Assembly: GCA_021234155.1 (NCBI GenBank)
Contig: JAJEKV010000004.1
Span: 15,493,059-15,557,058, forward strand
Source of the DNA: Isoetes taiwanensis
Lineage: Eukaryota > Streptophyta > Lycopodiopsida > Isoetales > Isoetaceae
Direction: 5' to 3'
Length of the DNA: 64,000 nucleotides
The position numbers and the translations under genes were made by a program. The notes beneath the pieces were generated by a model, which saw only the letters and a program-made list of their open reading frames with translations, did not search any database and had not been told where the DNA came from. This document shows positions 9,181-20,650 of the stretch, in pieces. Positions within the stretch are counted from its first letter, which is position 1. Each line of letters starts with the position of its first letter.

Positions 9181-11309
9181 TTGCTTATGGAGGTGGAGTC
9201 ACTTAAACAAGGATTGAAGAGATGCTCTGAGGACAATGACAAACTGGAGAGGAAGTTAAAAAGACTGAAAATGACACCACCGGGCATGAGGGAGAGGAAA
9301 AAAAGAACCAAGGCCCTAAATATACTTGCCCCTAGTGGTGGGGGTTTCGAAGAAGGATCCACGCTATTAAAAATCTGGTGGATCCTACTATGGCTGAAAA
9401 GAAGAAGAGAAAACCTTGTAATATGGCTAGTTTGTTGAAAAAGCTTGTAACTAAAGATGATGTTATAGATATGTTGAAGCTTCCTGGAGCTAACCATTTA
9501 AGAAAAGTTGTTGTTGAACAGTGCTTCTTGAATTGGGAAAGAGTCAAAGTGCCGATAACATGCAAGAATTATGTGACAATGTGGGTATCAATCGACAAGC
9601 TTTACATTGCTCTCTTTAGATGTTTGCGGGGATGGTATCAAGCAACGTGGTATTACGAAGACCATATCGCCAAGACTCGGTTATGTCGAGCAAGCGTAAC
9701 AAAGAGGAATTAATACATTTAACATTTGGGAGAGATGTACAAGATCACCACATCCGTGCACTTGGGATCACTAATCACCGGGAAAAGTAAGAAGAAGGGT
9801 GGCTTCGAAATGATCTATTTGTTCTTAATGAGAAGAATAATTGTTGGATGGATCTCTAAAATGCTTCTTTCATTAGTTCGCTTCTATGATATGAAAGTGG
9901 AAGAATGTGGAGGGAAACTCCAAATTGCTATAAAGTTGGATGAGATGGAACTGATCAAAGGTGAAAAGTATGAGAGGGTTTCTTTGACATTAATGAAGCA
10001 GGCGTTGTCAAATTTCGATAATGAGGAAGGGAAGTTCTCTGTTCAATCGAGGACTATATTTGGTGGATAGGGATATTTCAAGTACCGGAAGAAAATCATG
10101 GTGTTCTTCATTGGGTCTTTCAAAGACACCTATTCCTACTATTATTGTTTGCTCATGGAGTCGGAGAGAAGCTTCGTGTTCGACCGGAGGAGATTACGAG
10201 GTTGAATGGCATCGGTCTGCTGATCTAAAGACCATCAAGTGCATGTATAACATGAAACATGGTTCTAGTAAGACTACCCACGCATGTCCCACTTTGTTTG
10301 TATGCTAGGGTAGATGATAAGGGAAGGGAATGAGTACTCTCGAATGTGACCGGGATGCTGAACCAACGTGAGAAGGAGGACAAAACTTTGATCCCGTACT
10401 TGCAATTCTGTGAAGAGAGTACATATTTGCACTCTCCATGCCTTTCTAAGAATAGTGGATAAGATGGTGTACATGAGCATTCTTTTTGCTTGGAACAAGT
10501 CTCCACAATCAGCCGAGAGAAAAGTGTATGAAAGATGTTGAGAACGCGTGCTTTCCGATCTTGGTCTTCATGGTGGTGACTATAAAATCCTGCAAGATCC
10601 TAAGAAGGGAGGCAAGGTTCCTTGTAAACCATCTATGGGTGGGGTGAAAGCCAAGAGATTTCTGCCTTGTACTAAATTACGTAAGAATGGATCATTGCCA
10701 ACTGGAAAGTGGGAGGGGTATAAGGACTTGCTGGAAGCAGAAGATGACCGTACTTCACGTGGGAGGGCAAAACTAAAGAAAATTAAAGCGTGGCGAATTC
10801 TGAGCAGTCTGGTAACTTTGATGGCAGAGAAGAAAATGGTGGGTGGAAAGTTAGATGAATTCAGAGTAGCAGTAACTGAATTCACGAAGTCGTTTATACA
10901 AGCATGGGGAGAATGCAATGTCACACATTACATTCATATACTTCACGCCCATGGCTTGTGGTTTGCCAAAGAGTACGGGAGCTTGGGAATATGGAATACG
11001 CAGGGAATGGAGAAGTCACATAAGCAAGCCAAGAATGCTTTTTTCAGGTTCACACAACATCGAGGTTCGTGTGATAACTCCTTGCAACAGATGTGCCAAT
11101 GGTTCTATAGAAGGATTATCTGCAAGCTAGAGAAAAAAGATAAAGCTAAACAAGACACGACATTGGCTAGAATATTGAGGAGAAAAGTTGAGCAGGAAAA
11201 AAAGAAACAGATATGGTGTAGCTCTAGTGCAGCAGACAAGTTAAGGCAGTGGCGATCCACAAGGATCAGACAGGGTAGAAGATATACTTCTGGGGAATCA
11301 ATTGTATGA
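9181..11309 (+). pseudogene. Transposon-like protein gene, frame-broken
   Basis: Several overlapping frames seem to form one long coding region. 9,181-9,290 encodes a charged coiled-coil-like stretch (MEVESLKQ..., LERKLKRLK). 9,378-9,713 contains a basic region and a W/Y-rich segment (FRCLRGWYQATWYYEDHIAK). 10,360-10,440 reads through EDKTLIPYLQFCEE. The last frame, 10,548-11,309, is open for 253 codons. Each junction needs a frameshift. The set looks like an uncharacterised transposable-element protein and not a host enzyme. I cannot name the superfamily with confidence: no DDE triad or terminal inverted repeats could be established. The palindrome cluster lies immediately downstream. Confidence 0.5.
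10548..11309 (+). CDS. Conserved C-terminal domain of the transposon-like protein
   Basis: This is the longest clean frame of the block (253 residues). Its core, from about residue 122, reads NVTHYIHILHAHG, then YGSLGIWNTQGMEKSHKQAK, then FFRFTQHRG and SLQQMCQWFYRR. The H-x6-H / Q-x2-EK-x-H arrangement resembles proteins encoded by transposons of plants and marine invertebrates that carry no standard name; this is from memory and needs a profile search. The tail is strongly basic (KLEKKDKAK..., RRKVEQEKKK). It ends 68 bp before the first palindrome copy. The ATG at 10,548 is probably internal to the full protein. Confidence 0.55.
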   Translation: MLSDLGLHGGDYKILQDPKKGGKVPCKPSMGGVKAKRFLPCTKLRKNGSLPTGKWEGYKDLLEAEDDRTSRGRAKLKKIKAWRILSSLVTLMAEKKMVGGKLDEFRVAVTEFTKSFIQAWGECNVTHYIHILHAHGLWFAKEYGSLGIWNTQGMEKSHKQAKNAFFRFTQHRGSCDNSLQQMCQWFYRRIICKLEKKDKAKQDTTLARILRRKVEQEKKKQIWCSSSAADKLRQWRSTRIRQGRRYTSGESIV

Positions 11310-11377
11310 ATAAATTCATATTAATGTATAACTATTGACCATGATGTGCAACTATAATGTTTCAAATATGTTAGGTT

Positions 11378-11574
11378 GGCAGCGTGGGCACGGTGCGAAC
11401 TTAGTTGGTATTCAATTGCTGAATGACAAGTATTCGCAGACCGTGGCCACGGTGCGAATGAAGTTGGGAATTAGTTATAGATTAACTGCTATTCGCACTG
11501 TGACCGTGGCCACGGTGCGAAAGCATTTGGTTTCCGTGGCTATCTTTTGCCATTTTCGCACGGTAGCAACGGTA
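11378..11574. repeat. Palindromic repeat cluster P1 (four copies)
   Basis: Copies lie at 11,378-11,399, 11,432-11,458, 11,491-11,522 and 11,553-11,574. The shared core is CCGTGGCCACGG extended to TTCGCAC..GTGCGAA. The third copy contains an extra GTGA between the half-sites, and the fourth is degenerate (CACGGTAGCAACGG). The cluster fills the gap between the transposon-like gene ending at 11,309 and the next gene starting at 11,693. Possible roles are a binding site for an element-encoded protein or subterminal repeats. Confidence 0.85.
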
Positions 11575-11692
11575 CTCTTTATATAATTATCTTTGTTATC
11601 GATGTTGTCTGCTTTTGATATTTGTTCTAAGTCATTACATTGCATATTTATCAATCTTGTCCACTCATTTGTTGCATTACGATTCGTAGACA

Positions 11693-13071
11693 ATGGCACG
11701 TAATAGCGGTAATGCGGGATCTAACAATCCCAACAACCAAAGAACGAAGAGAAGGCTACCGTCCGGGCGCACACATCATGGTGAAGACAATGAGGGCAGC
11801 GCCACTAACTATGTCGGTGCTTCTAACAACCGAACGTGATAACCGCCTTCCGAGTTTTAAAACATCCATCAAGGTGTCCGGACTCAGAAGTTCTAATGTT
11901 GCCAACGACGCAGAGGAGATTTTAGAGACATACCTTCCGAGCCAAGGTTTGTTTAATTCTCTCTCCGCCATTTAGCTCCGGAGAAGGAACCTTCGCGGCG
12001 TAAAACGTCTGTCATGGAGTTCCCGCGGCTCGATGATTGCATCGCCGTTAACGCCGATGTGGTAGTTGCACCGCATTAACACACGCTGTTCGCTCCTTCG
12101 ATGGGAGCTGACACCTTGCTTGAGGCACTCCATTCCTCCTTCGTCAGGTGGCCTGTGTTGATGGCTTCTTTGACGCCAACTCCTAACTCATTCTCTGTAC
12201 TGGCTAATGAGATAGATTACATAACCGGACTTCCTCGTAGAGTGCCGGAAGTTGGATTGGTGGAGATAAACCAGGGGCCAGACTTGCTTGGAGCCGACAA
12301 TGAGAATGCTAAGCCCCATGAGGATGACCATCAGGATGTGCATGTCCAGGATGTTCCCATTGGTCGATGTGCCCGCCCGAACGTTCCTATTGCCGTTCGT
12401 GCGCTTTTGAAACCCCAATATTATGTACTCGGGTGTCCCTTTCCAGGTCCCTGTGACAGCTCAATTAGAAGAAAATATCGTTCTACAAGAGGCAAACCGC
12501 AGCACTGTGGACGTTTGTGCCTCAAACAGTTTGTACCCGACGCAGAGAGTGGTTCCCGTTGATGAGCAGCCCAGAGTCGCGAATCCAAGAGACATAAGAG
12601 GAAGACTAAGCCTAAGCAACCGCGAGAAGAAACATGTTCTTCGCAAAGGCCCTCCTAAGCTGAATAAGAAGGGCCACCGTTTAATCAAAAGTTAAGATGG
12701 ATGCGCCGAATCCCAAGACTTCCAGAACCACGCGGAGTGGGTGCTTCCGGCTCACAATGGCTAGAATATGTAAGGAGGTGGTTCAGAGAGATACAAGAAG
12801 ATGAAGAGGGATGGTGCAAGGTACCGAGAGCTGGTTACTGATTTTTCCAATGCCGTAACAGTGACTCGATTCATCGCAGATGCCCTTGATGCTCACGACG
12901 AGGCGGCCGAGAACCACATGGTCGTTCTTCAAGACTGTGGTGAAATGTGTTGTGCATTCCAAGAGAGTGACAATAATGAGGCAGGATATTGCCTTGACAA
13001 ATTACTTCCGAGGCATGTAAAGTGTTTTATATTAATGAAACGATCTTTGTTGTATATTTTGTTTGCTTGCT
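11693..13071 (+). pseudogene. Unrecognised frame-broken gene downstream of palindrome cluster P1
   Basis: The first ATG follows cluster P1 and encodes an S/N-rich basic start (MARNSGNAGSNNPNNQRTKR). Coding appearance continues through 12,101-12,562 (acidic, GADNENAKPHEDDHQDVHVQD), 12,423-12,695 (basic, NREKKHVLRKGPPKLNKKG) and 12,801-13,071 (YRELVTDFSNAVTVTRFIADALDAHDEAAEN, shown here in part). At least four frame changes are required. I recognise no domain. The position between palindrome clusters P1 and P2, on the same strand as the preceding gene, suggests a second gene of the same element. Confidence 0.4.
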
Positions 13072-13167
13072 AAGTATTTTGATTGTATCTATTCTCTATG
13101 TATATTTACAATGCACCGCTGCTGCCTGCGGTTTTAAATGGGTATAAATTACTTTGTGAGGGAGGTA

Positions 13168-13253
13168 TTTTTGCACCATGGCCACGGTGCGAAATTCCTG
13201 TAAGTTACTGTGTGAGGGCAGGCAATTTCGCACCGTGGCCACTGTGCGAAATT
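13168..13253. repeat. Palindromic repeat cluster P2 (two copies)
   Basis: Copies lie at 13,168-13,194 (TGCACCATGGCCACGGTGC core) and 13,225-13,253 (CGCACCGTGGCCACTGTGCG core). Each carries one off-centre substitution. The flanks GTGAGGG(A/C)GG are also repeated, so a roughly 57-bp unit may have been duplicated. The cluster lies between the plus-strand gene ending near 13,071 and the minus-strand gene ending at 13,389. Confidence 0.85.
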
Positions 13254-13388
13254 GAATCATTCCATAGAAGGTGAACCACAAGATCAAAGTGAGCATATTA
13301 ACATGTTAGAGAATATATTAACATATTAGAGAACATTTAGAGAACGGCAAGTAACGGAATTATGTCCAAGTAACCTTCCCCTAGGTTT

Positions 13389-13990
13389 CTAACCCCTTCC
13401 CCTTCCCCTGCGAGGTCTAACCCATGCATCTGGGTTAGGAGTCAAGAGCTCACGCTCCTCCCAGCCTGATTCTTCCCACCATATGGGGTACCTAGTCATT
13501 AGAAAAAGTAATTCCACAGGATGATACTCACGGAAGAAGAGCGGACCCAACTCCACAAAACCGTTGTACTCGTTGTAGTACACCCTAATAAGGCCATACA
13601 TCTGTCCCCGGTTAATTTCATGAATGAACTCTGATATGTATGCATCCAGAGAGTGTGCTAAATATCCAGCACGAAGAAGAGGCCTCAATTGTTTAGTATC
13701 TCGTCCGTGATAAGGAGGGGGTTCAAGAAGTCCCCTCATTGCAAGTCTCCTATAACATTCGGGATGGATTAATTTCCATCGCTGGCTCATGACCACAATC
13801 AAATCGCTCCGTAATGAAGTTGATCAACTCCATTGTAAGCTCCTTGGTGGGACCGTGGGCGCAACCTCCACTCCAAGAAATGGTCCCATAGCTCATCCAT
13901 TCCAGGCCGCACAGAATGCCTGGGGCATGCTTGCAGGCCTTCTGGAGTGGCCCAAGGAGGATTCGGTCCAATCATTTGTAAAGAGCACGA
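13389..13990 (-). pseudogene. Unrecognised transposon-associated ORF, copy 1
   Basis: Read on the minus strand, the first part (13,990 down to about 13,750) ends in TKELTMELINFITERFDCG. After a frameshift the second part (from 13,790) reads MSQRWKLIHPECYRRLAMR, GLLEPPPYH, AYISEFIHEINRGQMYGLI, FVELGPLFFREYHP and LLFLMTRYPIWW, and it ends with an RRGRGRG tail. The same order of blocks occurs at 20,650-20,078, so this is a real, duplicated coding family and not a chance frame. I do not recognise the fold. A purine-rich repeat lies just upstream of the start side, and palindromes flank both ends. Confidence 0.55.
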
Positions 13991-14240
13991 AGATCAAGGA
14001 GCACGAAGATCAAGTAACAAGGAGCATCAAGATCAAGTAGCAAGAAGCAAGGATCAAGGACGATCAAGGAGCAAGAAGATCAAAAAGAAGGAAGATCATG
14101 GAGCAAGAAAGCAAGGAACAAGATCAAGTAGCAAGATCAAGAGCAAGGAACAAGATGAAGTAGCGAAGAACAAACATCAAGATCAAGTGGCAAGGAACAA
14201 GGAAGACCAAAGACCAAAGGTGAGAAGTGAAAGCAAGTGA
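13975..14240. repeat. Cryptic purine-rich repeat (GATCAAG/GAGCAAG units)
   Basis: About 265 bp consist of loosely repeated AGATCAAG, GGAGCAAG and AAGAAG units of variable length. The open frame across it is only a K/E/D/Q-rich by-product. It lies at the upstream side of the minus-strand ORF. A comparable purine-rich repeat lies upstream of the paralogous ORF near 20,650-20,900. Confidence 0.8.
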
Positions 14241-14261
14241 AAGAATTTATAGCTACTTAAT

Positions 14262-14350
14262 CCAATAATGTTGAAGTATAATACTAATACTGTTGAAGTA
14301 TAATACCAAGAATGATGAAGAATAATACCAATAATGTGAAGTATTATACC
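14262..14350. repeat. Four tandem copies of a 22-bp AT-rich unit
   Basis: Four consecutive imperfect copies of a unit resembling AATACTGTTGAAGTATAATA occupy this stretch. It is short, AT-rich and non-coding. Confidence 0.7.
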
Positions 14351-14440
14351 ATTGGTGGTGGTAAAAAACGGGATTCATAGCATTCAATCAGAAAGCCAGT
14401 TGCGGGGAAATAGGCACTTCAATAATTTATAAATGAAGCG

Positions 14441-14468
14441 ATTTCGCACCGTGGCTACGGTGCCGAAT
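14441..14468. repeat. Palindromic repeat, single copy P3
   Basis: The core is TTTCGCACCGTGGCTACGGT followed by GCCGAAT. It is the same palindrome as in clusters P1 and P2, with a central C-to-T change and one inserted C in the right arm. Confidence 0.82.
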
Positions 14469-16444
14469 ATGACCACAAATAGAACAATCACATGAAAAAA
14501 TACAAGGAAAATGGTAGAAGATATTACTTAATTACTTAATACCAATTTAAAATCACTTAATTACACTAAGATGTAACTTAATTACACGAAACTCACTTGC
14601 TTATATACTTAATTTCTATGAAAATCTAGTTTTTATACACATACTAGAAAAAGTGCTCAGCCAAGTTGGGCTTTTAGTCGTATAAAAATGTTGGAATTGT
14701 ATTAAAAAGCTTCATTCAAATTGGCGGGCATAAAACTAATAGAGAGAATGGATTTTGAGAATATTTAAAGAGTAGAATTTTCAGTCATCCTTATTGGGCT
14801 TTCCATCAGGCATAAATTCAAAAATTAATAAAGATAGTGAATTAAGTTAGAGAACATCTAAAGGGTATTAATGTAAAGATGTACTAAGGCGAAAAAATTA
14901 TGCTTCAAATGAGGGAACAAATATTAACATTGGAATCTTGGAATTGTTTTTGTTGTAGAACTTTTAGACCATGCAAGTCGCATTCAAACAATATGAGGAT
15001 TATCTTCTTGCTCAACTTAAGTGCATTCCACCTTGATCCTAACATTAGGTTACGTTACATGGATATGAAAAAGTAAAACCCAAATAAAAAATGTAAAATA
15101 ACTTTTGTGTGATCCGCCCTTTGCTCGCTTTTAGAATCCATCCCGATTGTCAAAAACAAAATAAAAAATAAAAATGCAAAAGTACTAAATTGAAATAAAA
15201 GGGATGATAGCTATCGCCACTGCATCTAAGGATATCTTAGACGATGCAACACAAGGGTGCCATCTCTGTTGCGACTTTAACCTCCATCCGCAAAGGCATG
15301 CCGACATGAAAGAAAAACATGAATTAATGGTTGCATCCTTACTATGTTGAGTACCATAGCCTTGAAAAAATAGCCTCCAAGTACAAAAAAAAAAAAAGAC
15401 ATTTAGTAAACGTGTTTGATTGTGTGACCATCTCCGAGCAAGCATATCTAAGCCTCCCCATCAAATTTAATTTACAATGAATGGATTTTTGTGTGTTATG
15501 GCTAGCGCCTCAAATGTCTAGGAATGTGAAAGGGCGTTCGGGCATAAAAGCCTTGTGTGTTACGGCTAGTGCCTCCAAATTAATGTAATAATCATATCAT
15601 TGTAGGTACATATTCCCACCTTATTATTTTTAATTTCAAAGGGCACAATTTCAACATGTCATATAAATGAACGTTTGACCTTCTATCAATCTTCTAGCCC
15701 AAGAGATATGTCGCAACATGAATTGCATACCACATTGTCTATGTAAATAAAAAGCCAAATCTTTGTTAAAATACAACGGATGCTCTTATTCCGGCAAGTG
15801 AAATTTTGTAGGGGCATTTTATTCTAGACTTTTAACTTGTAGAGGCTTTGTGAGAAATGCTAAAATCTTTTGAAGACGTTTAAGACATTCATATATATAC
15901 TTACTATATACACTTAATTGTATTATCTGCCTTTTACAATGAAATTTCTCGTAAATTTTTAACTTATTAGGACTTTTGCCAATAGCCCCACAGTAGGGAC
16001 ATTTTTAGTAGCTGCCTTGAAGCAATGAAATTGGTAAAAAGAATAATCTTTGTTAAATAATTTGCTTGAAAACCTCTTTCAGGAGGAGCAATCTTAAGTT
16101 CCAAGGTAAGTTTCTAAGGGAAATTCCTCTTGACTCCAGTGAGGATCCGCCATAGCATCTTTCCCCGCTATACACCAATGTAGAAGGGAGTTCTCCTCAC
16201 CCAAATTACAGGACTAAGAAATACACTGTTTGGTATCTGTAGGAAACGGCTCAAGGACAAAATTAACCTTCATAGATATCTTTGGTCCGATTGAAGTTTG
16301 CGAGACATCTTCTCATGCCGAGTGAGACAAAATTGGCATGTTGCAATGTTGTATGTAGTTGCTTTTTTTTTGCTCATTATAATTTTCCCTCTGCTCAAGG
16401 TATAAGTCTTCAATTCTTGCCTTCCGATATTTGCCATTAGCTCT
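14469..16444. other. AT-rich stretch, no gene recognised
   Basis: It holds ACTTAATTAC-type simple repetition (14,525-14,625). A two-copy repeat of TGTGTGTTA(T/C)GGCTAG(C/T)GCCTC lies at about 15,490 and 15,560. An A13 run lies near 15,386. The ORFs at 15,185-15,445 and 16,270-16,509 are isolated, and the second lies antisense in the tail of the ABC relic. No support for a gene. Confidence 0.5.
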
Positions 16445-17612
16445 TTAACCTCGGGTTCCTCGATATCCCCGGTACTTTTTTGCCCATAGTTGGGCGTATC
16501 TCCCTCCAAAGACTAGAAGATATTCATGTGTACCTCGCTCCACAATCTTCCCATTCTCCAACACGATAATCTAGATGATATGATACCAAAAGATTAAAAG
16601 ATTTTCCGACATTCAACTAAACTTGCCGATTATAATTATTACCCCATCACATTGCATTTTTCAGAGAGAGACGGTGGGCAATAAAAATCCCAGATTCTTT
16701 TTTTCCTTGCAAGAGACTTCAAAGATCCAAGAATTTACGCTTGGTTGTTTTTGCCCAACCTTTTGGTTGCCTCATTGCACAACCTTCATTCACCATGCAT
16801 ATTGACTTCCCTTTGGAACCCACATTATTGGAGATGACTTCAAGAACACTCATGCAAGTGCAACTCTTTGTTTTTCTCCTCCGCTTAACCGCAAACAAGT
16901 GTGTCTTTGCACTTTTATCGCCAAAAGTACTCATAACACTTGAAAATGAACAATAAATGATAAGAATTTGAATAAAGAGAGGATGTCAAACCTTTAAGCC
17001 TCTCACCAACGATCAATATCGATATTTATCCGGAAAATTCAATATGACCTCATGTCACAATTTGCTTGCTTGGCTGCTTCATAAACCTCGCATCATGTGA
17101 GCATAAACATCCTTAGAACGACAAACAACATTGATCTAGTTTGAATCATATATGAAAAATTTTGTCACCCTATGCCCATATCATGTCGGAAATTTGTGCG
17201 CTACCATTATAATGAAGGATGAGAGAGCGACACTCTAATGTGATTTCCAAATCGCCAAACACTAACCTCCTCCTCGATTTTTGTGACATGCGTCCATACT
17301 TGATATTGTAAAAAATGGTGTCATTGAATGTATGTTGCAAGAGGCAACTTAATCTTATGCTATATATCTCATCCTTGTCCTCAAAAAGACTTGCTAACGT
17401 GCCTTGTAGTTTTCCAATGCCATGAATGCACTATTTAGCACAAAGTTGACCTACAAGACTCTATTTTATCTACGATCACAATTCGGAATACATTTAAAGT
17501 TTTTTTAAAGATAAATTTAGCATACCGTATCTTGTGGAACCACACCTATAGCTGCACGTAGGCTTTCTAAAGTAATATTCTTGACGTCCTGTCCATCAAT
17601 TTTGACCTGCCA
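16445..17612 (-). pseudogene. ABC half-transporter (ABCB/ATM-like), nucleotide-binding domain relic
   Basis: Minus-strand blocks occur in the correct order for one nucleotide-binding domain. 17,612-17,526 reads VKIDGQDVKNITLESLRAA then IGVVPQDT, with intact splice sites CAG/GTC and ACG/GTATGC (Q-loop). Near 17,332-17,280 is FNDTIFYNIKYGRMS. At 17,095-16,990 is VYEAAKQAN then FPDKY. Near 16,890 is LSGGEKQRVALA (ABC signature). Near 16,780 is LCNEAT (Walker B side, D changed to N). Near 16,690 is IFIAHRLS (H-loop). At 16,590-16,445 is [18 protein letters not shown], then [11 protein letters not shown], to TAA. FNDTIFYNI, IFIAHRLS and the tail resemble mitochondrial ATM-type ABCB transporters. 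A lost Arg codon, frame breaks and no clear Walker A make it a pseudogene. Confidence 0.8.
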
Positions 17613-20077
17613 ATAAAATGCATGTCATTTCACGTGTTTATATCTCGGAAAAGCAATCAACTCCAGTTAAGCATCTTACAGATCCTTTTTATGACTTGGA
17701 ATCACGTCTTCGGAAAGGTCTACCGCAAAATTGTTCACATTGCATCAATAGGCAACAAATATAACATACCATCAGTTTTGCGAATTTAATAGCAAAAATT
17801 TGCAATGACTATTCCAAAGACTATTCCTTTACAATACTATGCATGTGGCATACGTAACTAATCCCCCGCAATGTGGCATGTTTTGGTATGAATCCTTGAA
17901 CCAATTTTTGAATCTGATTACCCTCATGTCCTTGTCCATCTTGCGGCAAGATCGAGGGGCCAAGCAACATGTTAAGATTGTGATCCTTCAGATAGCATTT
18001 TGAGATTGTTACATCAGTGGCACCTTGGACCACGAGAGATGAAACCAAGTTTAGCATCAAAAGTAGTAATATGGTCCACCCGGATGTTCCCGGGCCACCA
18101 AAGATATGGATGGTGTTACTCTCTCCAATAGTATTGATTTGGAAGTTATGAAGGATAACATTTTTTTATATTGCCAAGTGCAAGGCATTTCCCCATTTCC
18201 AATGGTAACGTTCACATCTCTCCGCCATCAATTAGAGCATAGACTGGAAAGGGATGGCCATGCATTCGAGAAGGTTATCCATTTTCGACTTGTATCTTTT
18301 TACAAAGTCACACACCATACCTCAAGCTGTTGTATTGTGGATAGCTTGGATTATCATCAGACCTAGTAATGACACATGGCACTCCTCTCGGCTCCTCCCG
18401 AAATACTTTTTGCAAACCCGACAAAGACATGTTGGAAGGCCTTTTTGCCTTTTCCACATCTTGAATTTGGCATGTTGTTCCCTCTTGCTTCCGAGCAGCG
18501 CCTACAAAATTCCAAATTTAAATGTGATCGAAAAGTTCTTGAGATGGAAATCACGATGTTCTTTGGCAGCTTTCCTTTAAAACCTACACAATTTCGATTA
18601 GGTGTGTCCACCTCATTGCCCCTACCTCTTGCACTAAGTAGCAAGAAATACTTGTTGCATTGTAAAATGCTGCTGCACCGAACTGTTTTTCTCGCACAAA
18701 GTCTTGCATGCTGTGGAATTTTGACCTACGCAATCTGGATCACTGTATTTGTTGGAAAAGTATGTTATATCTTGCAAATCCACGAAAACATGCCTTATTC
18801 TTGCCAAAATCACATCCCAAGGTTAAATTCTTGACTACAAATAAAGGAGGACAAGAACATTTCTCATTTTACAAACACCATATTCACCACGGGATCCCGG
18901 AAGGTTCACAAAGAATTAAATAGTACAAAAACCTAGACCCAGTTGTAGCCCTTCATTTATCCCACTAATATGTCCACCCCTTGTGAGTTATCATGACTCT
19001 TCCAAATAACAGTGCCATCAGCTGTAACTAACATGAGATTAAACCAAAAGCCTATACCAAGAAAACTAACCCCTTGTTTGAAAACAGAGATGATTTGGTG
19101 TTTTCTAAATTTACCAAATGAGAAGTGCCACGTACAACAAAAATAGAGTATGATGAGAAGAAAATGATTGAATCTGAAATTAAACTTCACATAATCTAGA
19201 GTTATGCAATTTTTAGCAACAAACGGGATTAGAGCTAAAGCCCAAAGCTTAATTGCGGTCTAGAGAAGAAGCAATCGTGGATAAAAGAGAGAGAAATCAG
19301 TTGTGATGCATATAGAGAAGCCGCATATCTAGGATTTATTTGTAATCAAAAAGAAACATGGGAAAAGAAGCAAGCTGAATTCACCACAAACGCCGGGAAG
19401 TAGGAATTCACCACAAATAGCACAGATGTAGGTATTCTGGCGGAGTTCCATGGCAAGCCTCATATACTCTTCAATCCGGGATTAAATGCATCGTAAATGT
19501 ATGAACCAATTGCAAAGAGAAAAGATGTATTGCTTCTTTGTCTTGCCCATCTTTGCATCCACAAATTTGAGAATGAGAAAGGCGGGGAAGGAGAGAAACC
19601 GATTACGAGTACCATAGCAAACGCTACCGCCGTTTGATCTCGAAGATAGGCTTGCATGCGAATGGAGAGAGATCGGAGAAGATATCATCGATCCTAAAAA
19701 CTCCATGCCAATCCAAAGATTCGAGACTGGCAAGGAGGCGCCTCCCATTTCATGCAAGGAATCAAGAAAAAAAATATCTAATGAAATCCGAAACTTTAGA
19801 AGAATGAAAGCAAGCAAAAGAAAGTTACCTTGACTTATCTTATTGCATTATGTGCGGATCAACGCCTACAAATTTAGAAGGCGGCCCACAAATGCCTTTG
19901 TAGGAATAAAAGGAGAGATCGTCTTCAGGTTTGAGTGGAACCCTATTCCACACTGCCCGCGAAACAAAACTGTAAATCTAACGAACTAAAATAAAATAAA
20001 AAAATCAACGGTCAAAAGTGCGCACAGACTATCACAAAACGCCTTTATTATTATATATAGATTCCAATGGAGTATCT
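17613..20077. other. Decayed upstream part of the ABC gene or spacer; no clear exons
   Basis: If the ABC relic continues upstream on the minus strand, its Walker A and membrane exons should lie here. I found only doubtful matches (around 17,690 and 18,600) and no convincing membrane-domain exon. Several overlapping frames on both strands at 18,250-18,920 and 19,460-19,820 show no family features. Confidence 0.4.
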
Positions 20078-20650
20078 TCACCTGTGATATGTACGTATTA
20101 TGTGCTGTGTGCTATGTAGCCATAGGTCACGTGTATCCCAAGGAATTGTATCCCAGGTGGGGAATCTAGACAGTAACCACAGGATGTTGAAGTCAAGGGA
20201 ACGGAATAGGAGCTTACCAATATCCACAAAAGATTTGTAATGGAAGTTGTAAAGTTCAATAAGGATATAAATCCTATTCTTCTCACTAGTAGGAATGATC
20301 AGAGGCACATACTGATCCAGAGAGTAGGCCATGAAACCATGGAAAAGCATGTCCTTCAACTGTTCTAGCCTATCTTCTAAATCTGAGGGGGGTTCAAGAA
20401 GTCCCAAAGCACTTAGATTGAACCTTGCCTCGACTCGAATTGATCTCCTCGGTGGAGGGAGATGGCAGTATAGCGATCGATAATGAAGTTGCTCGGTTTG
20501 CCTTGCAAGCCTGGTGGTTGGACCGTGACGCCATCGATGCTCCCAAAAGTTGCACCAAAAAAATCATGAAAAAGTGCACGTATTTACGCCGCGACGCTTG
20601 CGGTATTCGGATCAGCCATGGAGGATGTTCTTGCAAAGTTACCATTTGCA
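20078..20650 (-). pseudogene. Unrecognised transposon-associated ORF, copy 2
   Basis: Minus-strand frame with PSNFIIDRYCH, then FNLSALGLLEPPSDLEDRL, then GFMAYSLDQYV, then IYILIELYNFHYKSFVDIGK, LLFRSLD and LLSRFPTW. It matches the 13,389-13,990 ORF block for block (GLLEPP, A-SLD-Y, YxLIxxYN, F-V-xxG-LxFR, LxxRxP-W). One frameshift (about 20,400) separates the two parts. The last 110 codons are uninterrupted. Function unknown. The sequence divergence between copies exceeds that expected of a recent duplication, so they are likely separate family members or parts of two related elements. Confidence 0.55.

Noticed and set aside
11378-14468. Palindromes as a CRISPR array
   Set aside because: Spacing is irregular, there is no unique spacer pattern or cas gene, and the sequence is eukaryotic.
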